Source of the DNA: Microglena sp. YARC | Taxonomy: Eukaryota; Chlorophyta; Chlorophyceae; Chlamydomonadales; Chlamydomonadaceae | Length of the DNA stretch: 64,000 nt | Reading direction: 5' to 3' | Assembly: GCA_022414725.1 (NCBI GenBank) | Contig: CM039462.1 | Span: 99,284,579-99,348,578 of the forward strand | Shown here: one piece after another, positions 11,301 through 20,767 of the stretch | How positions within the stretch are numbered: the first letter of the stretch is position 1 | Layout of the letters: each line of letters opens with the position of its first letter | The notes under the pieces: model-generated | Database searches by the model: none | Told to the model about the DNA's origin: nothing | What the model saw: only the letters and a program-made list of their open reading frames with translations | Translations under genes and position numbers: made by a program

Positions 11301-12277
11301 GACGACTCGGAGGAGGGCGACGATACAGCAGCATTGGATGGCTCAGGCTCTGAAGGACACGACGACGCAGACGGCACCCGGCCCAAAGCCAAGCGAGCTC
11401 GGCTGATGGAGGTAAGATACTTCTTAACTCATTTTTGACGGAGCCCCTCTTCAAGGGGGCGGGAGCCCCCACGGTTACCCATTTGTCCGTCCGACCGACC
11501 GACCATCCATCCATCCATCTGTCTGACCGTGATGAAGCCTGACACGTCAGCCAACGGTCTCGTAACTAACTCGCTTCCGTTGCCACCTGTCGCTCCGTTG
11601 CGATCACTCTCCGCCATATTTTAGCGTCGCAGGCGACGCTGCATATAACTTGTTGTTATACACTGGTATTAGTGTAGCTCATTCACAAGTATATGTGGTA
11701 CCATGGTGTTAATTAGCTGGTACACTGGTCTTTGTGGTGCACAGGTATTGGTGTAGCTGAAACACTGGTCTCATCCGTACAATGGTATTCATGGTACAAT
11801 GATCTAGCCTATCCTAAAATTTTATAATTAGTAAAACAAATGTACAATTAGAAATGGAATTGGAAAAATAATTTGGAGTAAAAAACATTCATAAATCCAC
11901 GTTCCTCGACCCCTACACAGCGCCAGACCAAGGGAGGCACAAGCATCAAGGAGGAGGCACATGGCGGTGCATTGCTTATCTCAGCACCACCCCACATGCC
12001 CAACATCGAGGCCTTCACTAAAATCTTGCAACAGCACAGCAGTGGGCAGTTGGAGAATCAACCCTGGTCCTATAACGCCAACGCTCCCCCTCATGCTGCT
12101 CCTTGGGACCCACTCGGTTGCCTGCACTCACCCAAAGCCAAGAAAGCTCCAGCTCCATTCCCAGCCCCAGCTCAGCCCTCCAGTGGGCCCCCTCCCTTGC
12201 TACTGCAGGCCATTAAGGAAGCACGCCAGGCTCATATGGCATTACTTGCTGTCAATGCTGCACATGCACCCGTGTGA
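3172..12277 (+). CDS. Group I (two-domain) WRKY transcription factor, ten exons
   Basis: Nuclear DNA-binding regulator expected to bind W-box promoters. Exons by splice signals and phase: 3172-3822, 3902-3981, 4516-4645, 5228-5263, 5809-5920, 7571-7816, 8693-9047, 10027-10283, 11284-11411, 11921-12277. All junction phases agree and the total is 2352 nt (783 residues). WRKY domain 1 (about 238-299) reads [13 protein letters not shown], then CSHPGC and HCH (C-X4-C-X22-HxH). Domain 2 (about 533-602) reads [11 protein letters not shown], then CTYAGC and HDH (C-X4-C-X23-HxH), the pattern of group I. The invariant WRKYG is split by introns in both domains (K|YGEK and GYK|W). Basic stretches [11 protein letters not shown] and KAKRARL are likely nuclear signals. 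Exon 6 has three PVGLT-type repeats after an acidic run, and exon 7 is Gln/Pro rich. Start: first ATG of the long open exon 1. Exon 4 could instead end at 5317, also in phase. Family is certain; exon 1-2 and 4-5 junctions are less so. Confidence 0.9.
3823..3901 (+). other. Probable GC-AG intron (intron 1 of the WRKY gene)
   Basis: Exon 1 stays open to a TAA at 3838, but the only donor that is in phase with exon 2 (which must start in phase 0 to give DGWQWRK) is GCAAGT at 3823. The acceptor is CTACAG at 3896-3901. The GT donor at 3837 (GTAATT) would shift the frame. A 79-bp GC-AG intron is therefore inferred. Confidence 0.55.
5541..5612 (+). repeat. (CT)n microsatellite in WRKY intron 4
   Basis: An almost pure CT run, followed by C/T-rich sequence to about 5710. 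It lies about 200 bp upstream of the exon 5 acceptor (5808), so it extends the polypyrimidine region. Confidence 0.9.
6428..7180 (+). repeat. 92-bp tandem repeat array in WRKY intron 5
   Basis: About eight copies of a unit that reads CCCATTGTAACAGTGTAAAC, then CATTACAGCAGTGTTTACG, GCAGCAGTAAAAGC and TTGTGACAGTGTAAGGATT. The clearest exact period is 6779 to 6871 (92 bp). Each unit holds several ACAG or GCAG acceptor-like triplets. Confidence 0.85.
7862..8078 (+). repeat. Dispersed hairpin repeat, family F (degenerate copy)
   Basis: Starts with GCGGAGCCCCCCC...GGGGGGCGGGAGCCC and ends near a cgctTGCAACGCG motif. Other copies: 11438-11655, 16662-16857 (-), 32637-32875, 52495-52700, 60631-60845, 61305-61530. 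Best copies open with a GC hairpin and close with GCGTCGCAGGCGACGC plus TGCATATAAC. Confidence 0.7.
8286..8460 (+). repeat. Poly-C tract followed by (AC)n
   Basis: About 70 bases of nearly pure C, then CACACA repeats to about 8460, in WRKY intron 6. Overlapping proline-rich and Thr/His-rich frames here are artefacts of the repeat. Confidence 0.9.
9107..9240 (+). pseudogene. Decayed tandem copy of the 3' end of WRKY exon 7
   Basis: Bases 8949-9106 (about 99 bp of exon 7 end, donor and 59 bp of intron) are repeated with substitutions at 9107-9240. Shared stretches include GGGTCTCAGG, CCCATGACAT, CCAGCGGG and GGTTACAA. In the copy the donor GTGAGT has become CCTCTT, so it is dead. Confidence 0.85.
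9781..9998 (+). mobile_element. tRNA-derived SINE, intact, inserted in WRKY intron 7
   Basis: The head contains a pol III A box (TGGTCTAGTGGT) and a B-box-like GGGGTTCGACAC. The body contains GTTGCAGGTCGTCGTAAACC and the tail ACCACGCCCCACCAGGCG. It is flanked by a 12-bp target duplication TCTCACATCCAT (9769-9780, 9999-10010). The insertion ends only 28 bp before the exon 8 acceptor. Confidence 0.9.
10318..10592 (+). mobile_element. MITE-like family G copy, nested with family E
   Basis: Starts GCAGCTTCTAGGTAGC and ends with a diverged inverted end (ACTGCCTAGGAAG...GCCGAAAAGAAAAGC). A family E repeat (about 10362-10440, GGCCCCAGTGCAAGCAAACA) is inserted in it. Other copies of G: 13425-13597, 49350-49572, 60928-61112. 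Confidence 0.6.
10983..11283 (+). pseudogene. Two decayed tandem copies of the start of WRKY exon 9
   Basis: The start of exon 9 (AGGAATACGATACCGAAGAC at 11284) is preceded at about 140-150 bp intervals by AGGAATACAACACAGAAGAC (10987) and AGAATACAGCACAGAAAACG (11148). Each copy is followed by related sequence such as GGCGTCCCACAATCCC. The acceptor AG is lost in the copies. Confidence 0.8.
11438..11655 (+). repeat. Dispersed hairpin repeat, family F
   Basis: A good copy: GACGGAGCCCCTCTTCAAGG at the left, then GTTACCCATTTGTCCGTCCG, CTGACACGTCAGCCAACGG, and the terminal palindrome GCGTCGCAGGCGACGC with TGCATATAACTTGT. Confidence 0.8.
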
Positions 12278-12975
12278 GGCTTTCCCTGCCTTTGTAAGGT
12301 TGTGACACACCCTTGGGGGGACATGCCATCTGTGCGTGTGGGAGGCCTGAGGCACATCTAGCATCGCTTACTGGCAATGCTGCACTTGTGAGGACATCCC
12401 TTGCTGCTGCAGGCCATTAAGCCTCTATGCCAGGCACACCCAGCATCGCTTGCAGACAGTGCTGCACCAGCACCTGTGTGAGGCAGTCCATGCCTTTGAA
12501 AGGTTGTGACACACCCTTGGGGGGACATGCCATCTGTGCGTGTGGGAGGCCTGAGGCACATCTAGCATCGCTTACTGGCAATGCTGCACTTGTGTGAGGT
12601 TATCCCTTGCTGCTGCAGGCCATTAAGTCTCCACGCCAGGCACACCGAGCATCGCTTGCAGTCAGTGCTGCACCAGCACCGGTGTGAGGCTGTCCCTGGC
12701 TCCGAAAGTTCGTGCCCCGCCTATATGTGGACTTGCTACCTGCATGTGTGGGAGCACTGAACTAGCGATGCTAAGCACCCCGAGCATCGCTTTCAGTCAG
12801 TGCTGCACCAGCACCTGTGTGAGGCTGTCCCTGGCTCCGAAAGTTTGTGCCCCGCCCATATGTGGACTTGCTACCTGTATGTGTGGGAGCACTGAACTAG
12901 CAATGCCAAGCACACCTAGCATCGCTTGCAGGCAAAGCTGTACCTGCATCTGTGTGAGTCTGTCCCATGCATCTG
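12196..12975 (+). repeat. Tandem copies of the WRKY last-exon end and 3' flank (about 207-bp unit)
   Basis: The unit begins in coding sequence (TGCTACTGCAGGCCATTAAG at 12199), runs through the stop region (CACCCGTGTGAGGC) and 3' flank, and recurs at about 12403 and 12608, with shorter copies to 12975. Shared stretches include TTGCTGCTGCAGGCCATTAAG-like starts and GCACC(T/G)GTGTGAGGC. Confidence 0.85.
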
Positions 12976-13103
12976 AAGGTCTCAAGTTTACTACCCTGTG
13001 GGATGCAGGTACAGCACTGCAGTACGGCAGCATGCAACATACCGTCCCCATGGACTTCATTCATTTTCCGCTCTTCTTTTGTCACCTCAGTGTGTGTCTG
13101 TTG

Positions 13104-13313
13104 ATAATGATGACGCCTGGTGGGGCGTGGTGTTAAGGGAACCCGTCGTACGCGGGTAGGGAGTGGTCTTCTACCTCAACTGGACAAGCTACCATCTTGG
13201 TTGACAACGACCTGCAACGCCAAGAACGACCGAAAGGGGAATCGAACCCCCGACTCTTCATCCTCAGAGTGATTTGGTCTACCACTAGACCAATGTATAT
13301 CACTGAAAGGGGC
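13104..13313 (-). mobile_element. tRNA-derived SINE, intact
   Basis: Read on the minus strand: CCCCTTTCAGTGATATACAT, A box TGGTCTAGTGGT, B box GGGGGTTCGATTCCCC, then the shared body and CACCAGGCGTCATCATTA. It has an 11-bp target duplication (TGTGTCTGTTG on the plus strand, 13093-13103 and 13314-13324). This is the best-preserved head of the family. Confidence 0.9.
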
Positions 13314-13871
13314 TGTGTCTGTTGAAGTTGATTGGCAGCATGGCACGCTGCATAGAAGACAGAGGTTGTGAGGCGCCTTCAAGTAGTTCAGAATCCTTTG
13401 TTCCACTGCTTCTTTTATCTGCTACGAGTAGCAGCCTCTCGGCAGCTCCGCGAGTTTGCCACCGGGCAAAGCCCAAGGAATTCATGAGTGCTGGAAAGCT
13501 GACAATGTCAGCTTCCAGGTGCGCCAGGTTGCTTTAGGCTAAATATCAAGCTAGGGGAGCTGCCTGGACTCAGCTTCTCGTAGCCAAGAGAAAAGCACTC
13601 CTTTTTTTGCTGTTGAAGTTGAGCTCTCCCAGGTCTATAAGTCTAGATCCAAGTCCCAGTTGTTGTTGGTAAAATTGTTGCTAATGTTTTGTGCTGCTGT
13701 CCAGTGGGAGCCTTTCCCAAAAGAGTGGGTGGCCCACCCCAGGTCAAACAGGCTAGAGCTTGTTGCGTGCCATTGGCCAAGTCAGGGTTTCTCTGAGTGC
13801 ATCAGTGAAATGGTGGCCCTGAGTTTTGACTCCAAGGGAGATGGGAGCACTTGGGTTTGGGTTTGATTACA

Positions 13872-14030
13872 TGGTCTATCAACCAGGGTTTGAATCCCTA
13901 CGGGTGCGCCGTAGTGTTCGCGGTCGCTGTCAACCACCATGGTAGCACTGTCCAGGTAAAGTAGCAGCCCGTTCTCTACCGCCGTAAGACAGGGCTCCCT
14001 TATTCCCACGCCCCACCAGGCGTTATCCAA
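13872..14030 (+). mobile_element. SINE copy, partial head
   Basis: Carries the body of the same family (CGGTCGCTGTCAACCACC, TGGTAGCACTGTCCAGG, CCACGCCCCACCAGGCGTTA). The tRNA-like head is shortened: TGGTCTATCAACCAGGGTTTG runs almost straight into the B box. Confidence 0.75.
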
Positions 14031-14983
14031 GAGTATCGGGAAGATGATTCTGTTAGTTTCCAGGTGCACTTCGTTGCTATATTATTAAATGGTAGCAAGC
14101 CAGTGGAGCTACCTTGAAGCTGCTGCTGGCAGCTGGAGCGAAAAGCTGTGTACTGTAGCATCAGGTCATTCTAGAAGGCAAAGTCAGTAGTTTATACTAC
14201 TTAGTAGTTATAGGATAGCTGAGTCTAATAAAATGAATATATTGGTCTATCGACCTTCAGGCTGCTCTCCGTCTGGGGGCCGAGTCAACATTACTTCGTA
14301 TGCACTATAGTCTGTAAACGCACTATATAGACGTTATAAATGCGTACATATATAAGCTTACTGACAATGTGGCCACTCACGTTTGGTGGTGTATTGGCCC
14401 GTGATACAAATATGGCACACCAATGTGTATGTGCCCCCCTGGGTGTGCGCACTGCGCCACCTGGGTGTGTGGGCTGCGTCCGATGGTGTGCGTAGTAGAC
14501 CAATGATGACAGACTGCAGACTGCATCCAATGATGTGAGTCGTTGCATTTAAAGAGTGTCTGGATATGCAAACAGCAGCACACTACGTGATATATCATAT
14601 ATGAGGATAGGTGTCTAGCTTGCAACCAAGCATTTAGTAATATTATGTTTTTTAGAAAGCTGGGCTGCTTGTCAGCTCATTTCGTTCCTTATGGTTAGAT
14701 GAGGTGCCTAGCTATAACCAAGCACATAGTGATATCATGTTTTTAGTAGAGCTGGATTGCTTGTCAGCTCTTTTGTTTCCCAAATAACAGAAAATGTGAG
14801 AGGTGTTTGGCCCAAGGGCCCCATGAGTGCGTCAGACAGAGGCAGCGTGGCATTGGTGCCTCAATAAATTAGCTTTTTATATTGGACTGTGATTACATTT
14901 AGACCTCCCTTTTGTGCTGCTAATAACTGCAAGTTCTAGTCCGTATTTTTTGTCTCGTCTATGATAACTGATGAGTTCTGGTC

Positions 14984-15156
14984 CTGGGTTGTTCAGGACG
15001 CTGAGTCCTGCGTCGCAGACGCAACGTCGAAGGGTCCGTTGCGTCACAGGACGCAGACTATGGCTTGGTTACGGGTCGGTTGCGTCTCAGGACGCAGGCT
15101 GTGAAATTGGTTGCGTCTCAGGACGCTGAGCTGGGGGGTCCCCCTGGACAACCCTG
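14984..15156 (+). mobile_element. hAT-like MITE, family C
   Basis: Inverted ends CTGGGTTGTTCAGGACGC and CCCTGGACAACCCTG. The interior repeats TTGCGTCTCAGGACGCAGGC. No clear target duplication remains. Related copies: 16869-17070 (-), partial 15640-15740, and 54117-54372. Confidence 0.65.
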
Positions 15157-15976
15157 TTCCAAACATGGCTAAGTGGTAGTACTTACTTGAACTTGGTTCC
15201 ATGGCTCCAGCTTTTCAGGCTGCTTGCCGTCTTCGTAAAATGTTTGTAATGTAAAATGTTTGTTCTAAACCCTAAACCCTATAATATAGATTGTACGATA
15301 GGGAGCTTGACATCCCAACGTAAGCACCAAGATACTGATCTAGCAGTTGCGGTTTGTTACATCGAAGGAGAGGTCGTGATATGAATCCCAACGCCCAATT
15401 CTTGCTACCACATATGCACAAGGCATACAGTCACGGGACTTGCGCTTTTGTTAGCAGATACTGCTAACAATACGCACCAGATATAAGGCATGCAGCCCAG
15501 TAACAATTCAATCAGCGTTTGGGAGAGATCTTGATATGAATCCCAACACCAAACTCTTGTGACTACGGTACATATATACCGTACTTGATCTGGACAAGTC
15601 TTTAAACTGTCTAATTCGCTTACGGTAGTATGCTCCAGGGTTATTCATGAGGACCTTTAGCCCTGCGTCCTGAGCACATCACATTTTACAGCCTGCTTCC
15701 TGATACGCAACCAATTTCACAGCCTGCGTGCTGAGTGCAGAATGGAATAACATGGGTGAGTGAACAACAGCTATGAGACCTCCTCTGTGATAACTGTGAT
15801 GCCACTGTCGGCGGTTAAGGACAGAAGAAAGGGAACGAAATATAAGGAGAGAAAGGATCAGTTACAATAGCGGTAGTCGGGAGTCGGCTGATGAGGCAGC
15901 CAACTGATCAGAGATAAGGGGTCTAGAGTTAGGGTACGCGTACAGCTGGTACAATTAGCAGGGAAGTGGAGTAGTG

Positions 15977-16171
15977 CAGGGTAATTCAAAGCGCGCGCTT
16001 TTGTGCTTTTGGGCGCTGACTTTTTGACCCCCTCTGCGCCTTAAGCGCAGTTTTTTGCAACCCCTTGTGGGCGCTGCAAGCAATTTTTGCGCTTTTTGCT
16101 CTACAAAGCGCAGTTTTTTTGTTTTAAAGTGCGCTAAAGCGCTGGCCAGTTTGGCCATTTGAAGTACCCTG
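15977..16171 (+). mobile_element. hAT-like MITE, family A, intact
   Basis: 195 bp; ends CAGGGTAATTCAAAG and TTTGAAGTACCCTG. The interior is built from GCGC and AAGCGCAGTTTTTT motifs. Exact 8-bp target duplication GAGTAGTG at 15969-15976 and 16172-16179. Confidence 0.9.
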
Positions 16172-16432
16172 GAGTAGTGGACACGCGGGAGACACAAGGG
16201 ACGTGGACACACATGGCAGTTAAGATGACATATAACGCTGACAGCCACATACTGTATAATACAGTGTGCTACTTACGTGGAACTTCTCCCAATCCGACAC
16301 CACGTTTCCCCCCACACGAGTAGGGTCTCACACATACTCGTCTATAGGGGTAGTGGTGAATGGTCGTTTGGTTGAGGGTTGGTATCCACCTGCCTCTTGC
16401 TCCTGCTCCCCGCAATCTGCTTCTGAAAACTG

Positions 16433-16571
16433 ATGATATCATATGATGCCGGCAATCTGACTAGGCTAAAGTTGCCATTTAAATACAATATCATATGATG
16501 CAATTTGTATGATATCATATGATATCATACTCACCTTTGGCCAACATCACATGATATGCCGATCCCTACTC
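16433..16571 (-). mobile_element. MITE family B, truncated
   Basis: Carries GATATCATATGATGCCGGCA and the right-hand end ATGCCGATCCCTA in reverse orientation relative to 339-526. One end is missing. Confidence 0.7.
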
Positions 16572-16868
16572 GAGTACTCGTACACGACCGTTCCCAGCCA
16601 GGCCAAACAGCGGTTGAGTCAGAGGTCAGACTCACTCGTGAAAGAAGCAAGTCATATGCAGCGTCGCAAGCGACGCGGAAAATTGGCGGAGTCTGTTGGC
16701 AACGGAACGAAAAGGTGGCAACGATGGAGCTGATCGAAGCGAGTTACGCGACCGTTGACTGATGTGTAAGGCTTCAATTTATTTTTCGGTCAAACGGACA
16801 AATGGGTAAACATGTGGGCACCCGCCCCCTTGAAGAGGGGGCTCCGCCAAAAAGTGGAAGGGGGGATT

Positions 16869-17070
16869 AGGGGTACAACCTATATGGCGTTTTGAGACGC
16901 AGTCAATTTTACAGCCTGCGTCCTGAGACGCAACCGACCCGGCAACCGACCCATAACCGACCCATAGCCTGCGTCCTGCGACGCAACCAAACCACTGAGG
17001 CTGCGTCCTGCGATGCAACGGACCCTTCAACGTTGCGTCAGCGACGCGACGCAGCGTCCTGAACAACCCC
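16869..17070 (-). mobile_element. hAT-like MITE, family C, reverse copy
   Basis: Ends AGGGGTACAACC and GTCCTGAACAACCCC. The interior has GCCTGCGTCCTGAGACGCAACC repeats, complementary to the family C consensus. The target duplication is not visible. Confidence 0.6.
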
Positions 17071-18313
17071 GCCCCGGTGGAGACTGGAGAGTGGAGACAT
17101 GCAAAATCTGACGAATCTGGCTCTAGGTACCCAAATTTGGTGTCGGACCTTTTTTTTCGGACCAGCCTGGCAGGGTGTCGGACTTTTTTTCGGGCAGGGT
17201 CGGGCAGGGTGTCGGACCTTTCGCGGCTGACAGCCTGGCCGTAGCTGCTGATGTCGGAACTTTTTGACCCTGCGCACACCTTGGTTACTCTTTATTAGGA
17301 CGCATCGCGCGCCCGCGCGCGTCCTAGGACGTCCTATTCACGTCATTTTAGGACGTCCTAGGAATAGTATAAAGCCGCGAGTACGGTAATTTTGTCATTC
17401 TCATAGTACATAATGTTCGTCCAACTCAAAACATCGCGGAGGAGCCTCGGTCTTTTCGTCTTCGCCTTCGCCGCTTGTCTCGCCAATCTGCCACTTGCCA
17501 GGTGAGCTGCGTCCAGATTCCGCCCCGGCCTATTTGAAAGCACATTTTTAGCTTCGTCCCAGTCGCAACGCCTTGGTGATGGCGTCGCCTCCGATTCGTT
17601 TCTTGTTCCTTATACCATTCCTAGCGAGAGTTTCTGCCGTCAGCCCCCCCCCCCTCCCCCCCCCCCCCCCGCCCCCGACCGAACCACCGAAACTCGATAA
17701 GTCCTAAGTGCGTGTCGCAAGCGACACGGAAAAAAACGCTTTACCAGTCACGGGCAGGGCAGGGGGATAATAGTTAAGAAATTTGATCTGCAGACTGCGA
17801 GAAAGGGTTCGCGTGGTTCGGTACGGATGTGGGCGGGGGAGACGGGGAGTACCACTGCAATAATGTAAGTGCGTGTGAAGGTGCGGGTTTTAATTTTGCC
17901 AAGCGGTCGGAGTTCCATCGAGCTCTGGCTGTGGCCCGCTTTCTGTGTTCGGCAAATCCGGGGGGCTTGAATCTCATGGACAATGGCAAAATCCTGGCAG
18001 AAGTCGCTGTGTGTGGTGGTGGTGTGTGTGGGTGTGGGTGGTGTGTGGGTGTGTGGGTGTGGTGTGGGTGTGGGTGTGTGGGGGGGCGCTCACACAGGCC
18101 CCGACTTGCAAACGACTTTGGCTCGGGAGTTTTATACGATTCACCGCTTTCATATCACCGCTTCCTGGTATTCGGAGGACGGAGGAAAGTTTCGGGGGAA
18201 ATACACGAAACACGAGCAGGGCGTTAGGTCTTGAGGCCCCTCGGCAACTTTCAGCACCCTGGCCTAAGCTGAACCTTGGTTGAATGAATCACGCCACAAG
18301 TAACTATAGATCA

Positions 18314-18347
<34 letters not shown>

Positions 18348-18358
18348 TACACACACAG

Positions 18359-18925
18359 GAGCAAGGTTGCCCTCGACCCCGTCGGTATCTATGGAAGCAT
18401 TGCCGTAAGTGTGGTGTGCTTATGTGTGGTTGTTGTTGTAGTGCGTTGTTAACAAAGTTGCAGGGGACCCTAATCCTGAGGTGGAAATCCTATGTGAAAT
18501 AAGTTGTGATGCATGTTGCATCAGCATAGTGCAAGATAGCACAATATTGCATGTCACAGTATGGCTACATGGCACGATATTGCAAGTCACACCATCACAC
18601 TTTGCTGCACGGCACAGGATGGCTGCATGGCACGATATTGTGAGTCACACCATCACACTTTGCTGCATGGCACAGGATGGCTGCATGGCATGATATTGCG
18701 CGTCGCACCACCACTGTATGCTGCGTGGCACAAATTGCACGTCACACTATCACTGTATGCTGCATGACACGAAAGTGTGCGTCACACCATCACTGTATGC
18801 TGCATGGCACAAAAATGCACGTCACACTATCACTGTATGCTGCATGGCACAAAATTGCATGTCACGCTATCACTGTATGCTGCATTGTACAAAATTGCGA
18901 TGATAGTATCCTCTTCTGGGCGGAG

Positions 18926-18962
<37 letters not shown>

Positions 18963-20708
18963 CTCCCTCTCAAAAAAAGGCAGCAGCCTGTCCCACCCTT
19001 GTCCTGCCCCATCTGCCGCGCAGCATGCCCAGGAGTGTCTTTTCATCACATGGAACGCTGCCGCCCAGGGACTCAGTGGTGCCAGCATTCCCAGCTGTCT
19101 TCGATTTGCGTTTCATGATGGTGCAACCTACCAGACAACCACTGATGAAGGAGGGTAAGTTACCAACAAGCCACCAACCACCAACCACTAGCGGAGCAAC
19201 CTACCAGACAACCACCGATGAAGGAGGTTAAGTCACCAACCACCAACCACCAACCTACCAGACAACCAGACAACCACCAACCACCAACCTACCTGACAAC
19301 CACCGATGAAGGAGGGTAAGTCACTTTTTCGACGGAGCCGGATGTTAAATAACCTTATTATAAACTTCCATACACATACGTGCATTTGCACACCACCTTG
19401 TAATAACATTTTCACACCTGTCTACATTTTCACACCTAGTGTGTACATTTCCACACACACACACACACACACACACCACCACCACCACCACCACCACCAG
19501 ACACACACGCACCTGCTGTGGCCATGCTCTATGCAGTGCAAACGGCTCCATCATGAAAGAGCTGCTCACCATCACCACCACCACCACACACACTAGCACC
19601 TACTATGTCCATGCTGTGTGCAGTGCGAACGGCTCCATCATGAAGGAGCTGGACTTTACTCTCTTCCCAGAGCACAATGGGATGCAACCGTGTGCGAACG
19701 TGATGCAGGTGCGAGGCGTGTGTTTGGAAACAAGCGTGTGTTTTTATCATGTTCTGGAATCCCTTTGTTAGGCCGCCCTGCAGCCAATGTAAATCCGAGT
19801 GGCTCAAAACCTGAGCCGGCCTCTGGCTGAAACCTCAATCAGCGTTGGGCCCCCGTTGGTAAAACAATTGTTTGGGGTTCACTTCATCAGTGTTTTTTCT
19901 TTTTAAGCCCTTCATACACGGTTGGGCAAGTCCATTTAGCCTATTTGGCCTACCCCTGGACTGTAACATAGATACATGCATACACTAGGCACATGCGGGT
20001 GTTTTTATCGCGTACAGGAATCCCTTTGTTGGGCCGTCCTTCAGCCAATGTTAATCCGAATGGGTCAAAAACTGAGCTGACCTCTGGCCGAAAGCTCAAT
20101 CAGCGTTGGGGCCTGGCCGCAAGGGGCAGTGTAGCTGAACTGTAGCTGAATCCCGCTAAAAGGGACCTTAAACCCACACTATGCTAGCTACGCCCATTTG
20201 ATATTTAAAAATATAGTCAAATCTAGTCAAATTTAGTTTGACATTTTTGCTGCACATATTCTGCACGCTTTTTGCTTCAGCCCCCTCTTGACCCGCAGGG
20301 TCCCGAGGCTGTTTTTCCGCGTCGCTTGCCACCCGCACTTAGGACTTGTCCTGCAACTTCAACCAATCGTTTTGTTTTCAAGAATAGTGCAATTGAAAAG
20401 GTATGGTGCACTTCTGGTCCTGAATTTACCGCATCACCCCTGCAGACCATTCTGGACCAAGCCCGCGCTAATGGCTGCCCCGAGCTGACTGCTGCAGATG
20501 GGATTCAAGTGTCTGGCGCTGTTTCTGTTTCTGTTTCTGGAGGCCCTACGTGTGACCTCCTTATGGGCCGCCCTGACCAGCTGTTCGCCGATGACTGCAC
20601 TGTCCTGCCCCACGAATACGAGTGCAATGACGCCATCACCCTGATCACCAGCTTTAGTGAGTCCAGGGGGTAGATTGAGAGGGGGAGAGAGAGAGAGGGG
20701 GAGAGAGG

Positions 20709-20767
<59 letters not shown>

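Larger units (their letters stand above)
14036..18358. other. Intergenic region without a recognised gene
   Basis: Between the WRKY flank and the peroxidase gene I find only dispersed repeats (families A, B, C and F, and a CCCTAAA pair at 15268) and simple GT-rich sequence near 18000-18080. An open stretch at 17829-18000 has no family match and no convincing splice sites. It might be an upstream peroxidase exon but I cannot support it. Confidence 0.5.

Noticed and set aside
13240..13290. A possible tRNA gene (good A and B boxes)
   Set aside because: The head is part of a dispersed SINE with target duplications; it lacks a paired acceptor stem and a clean 3' end.
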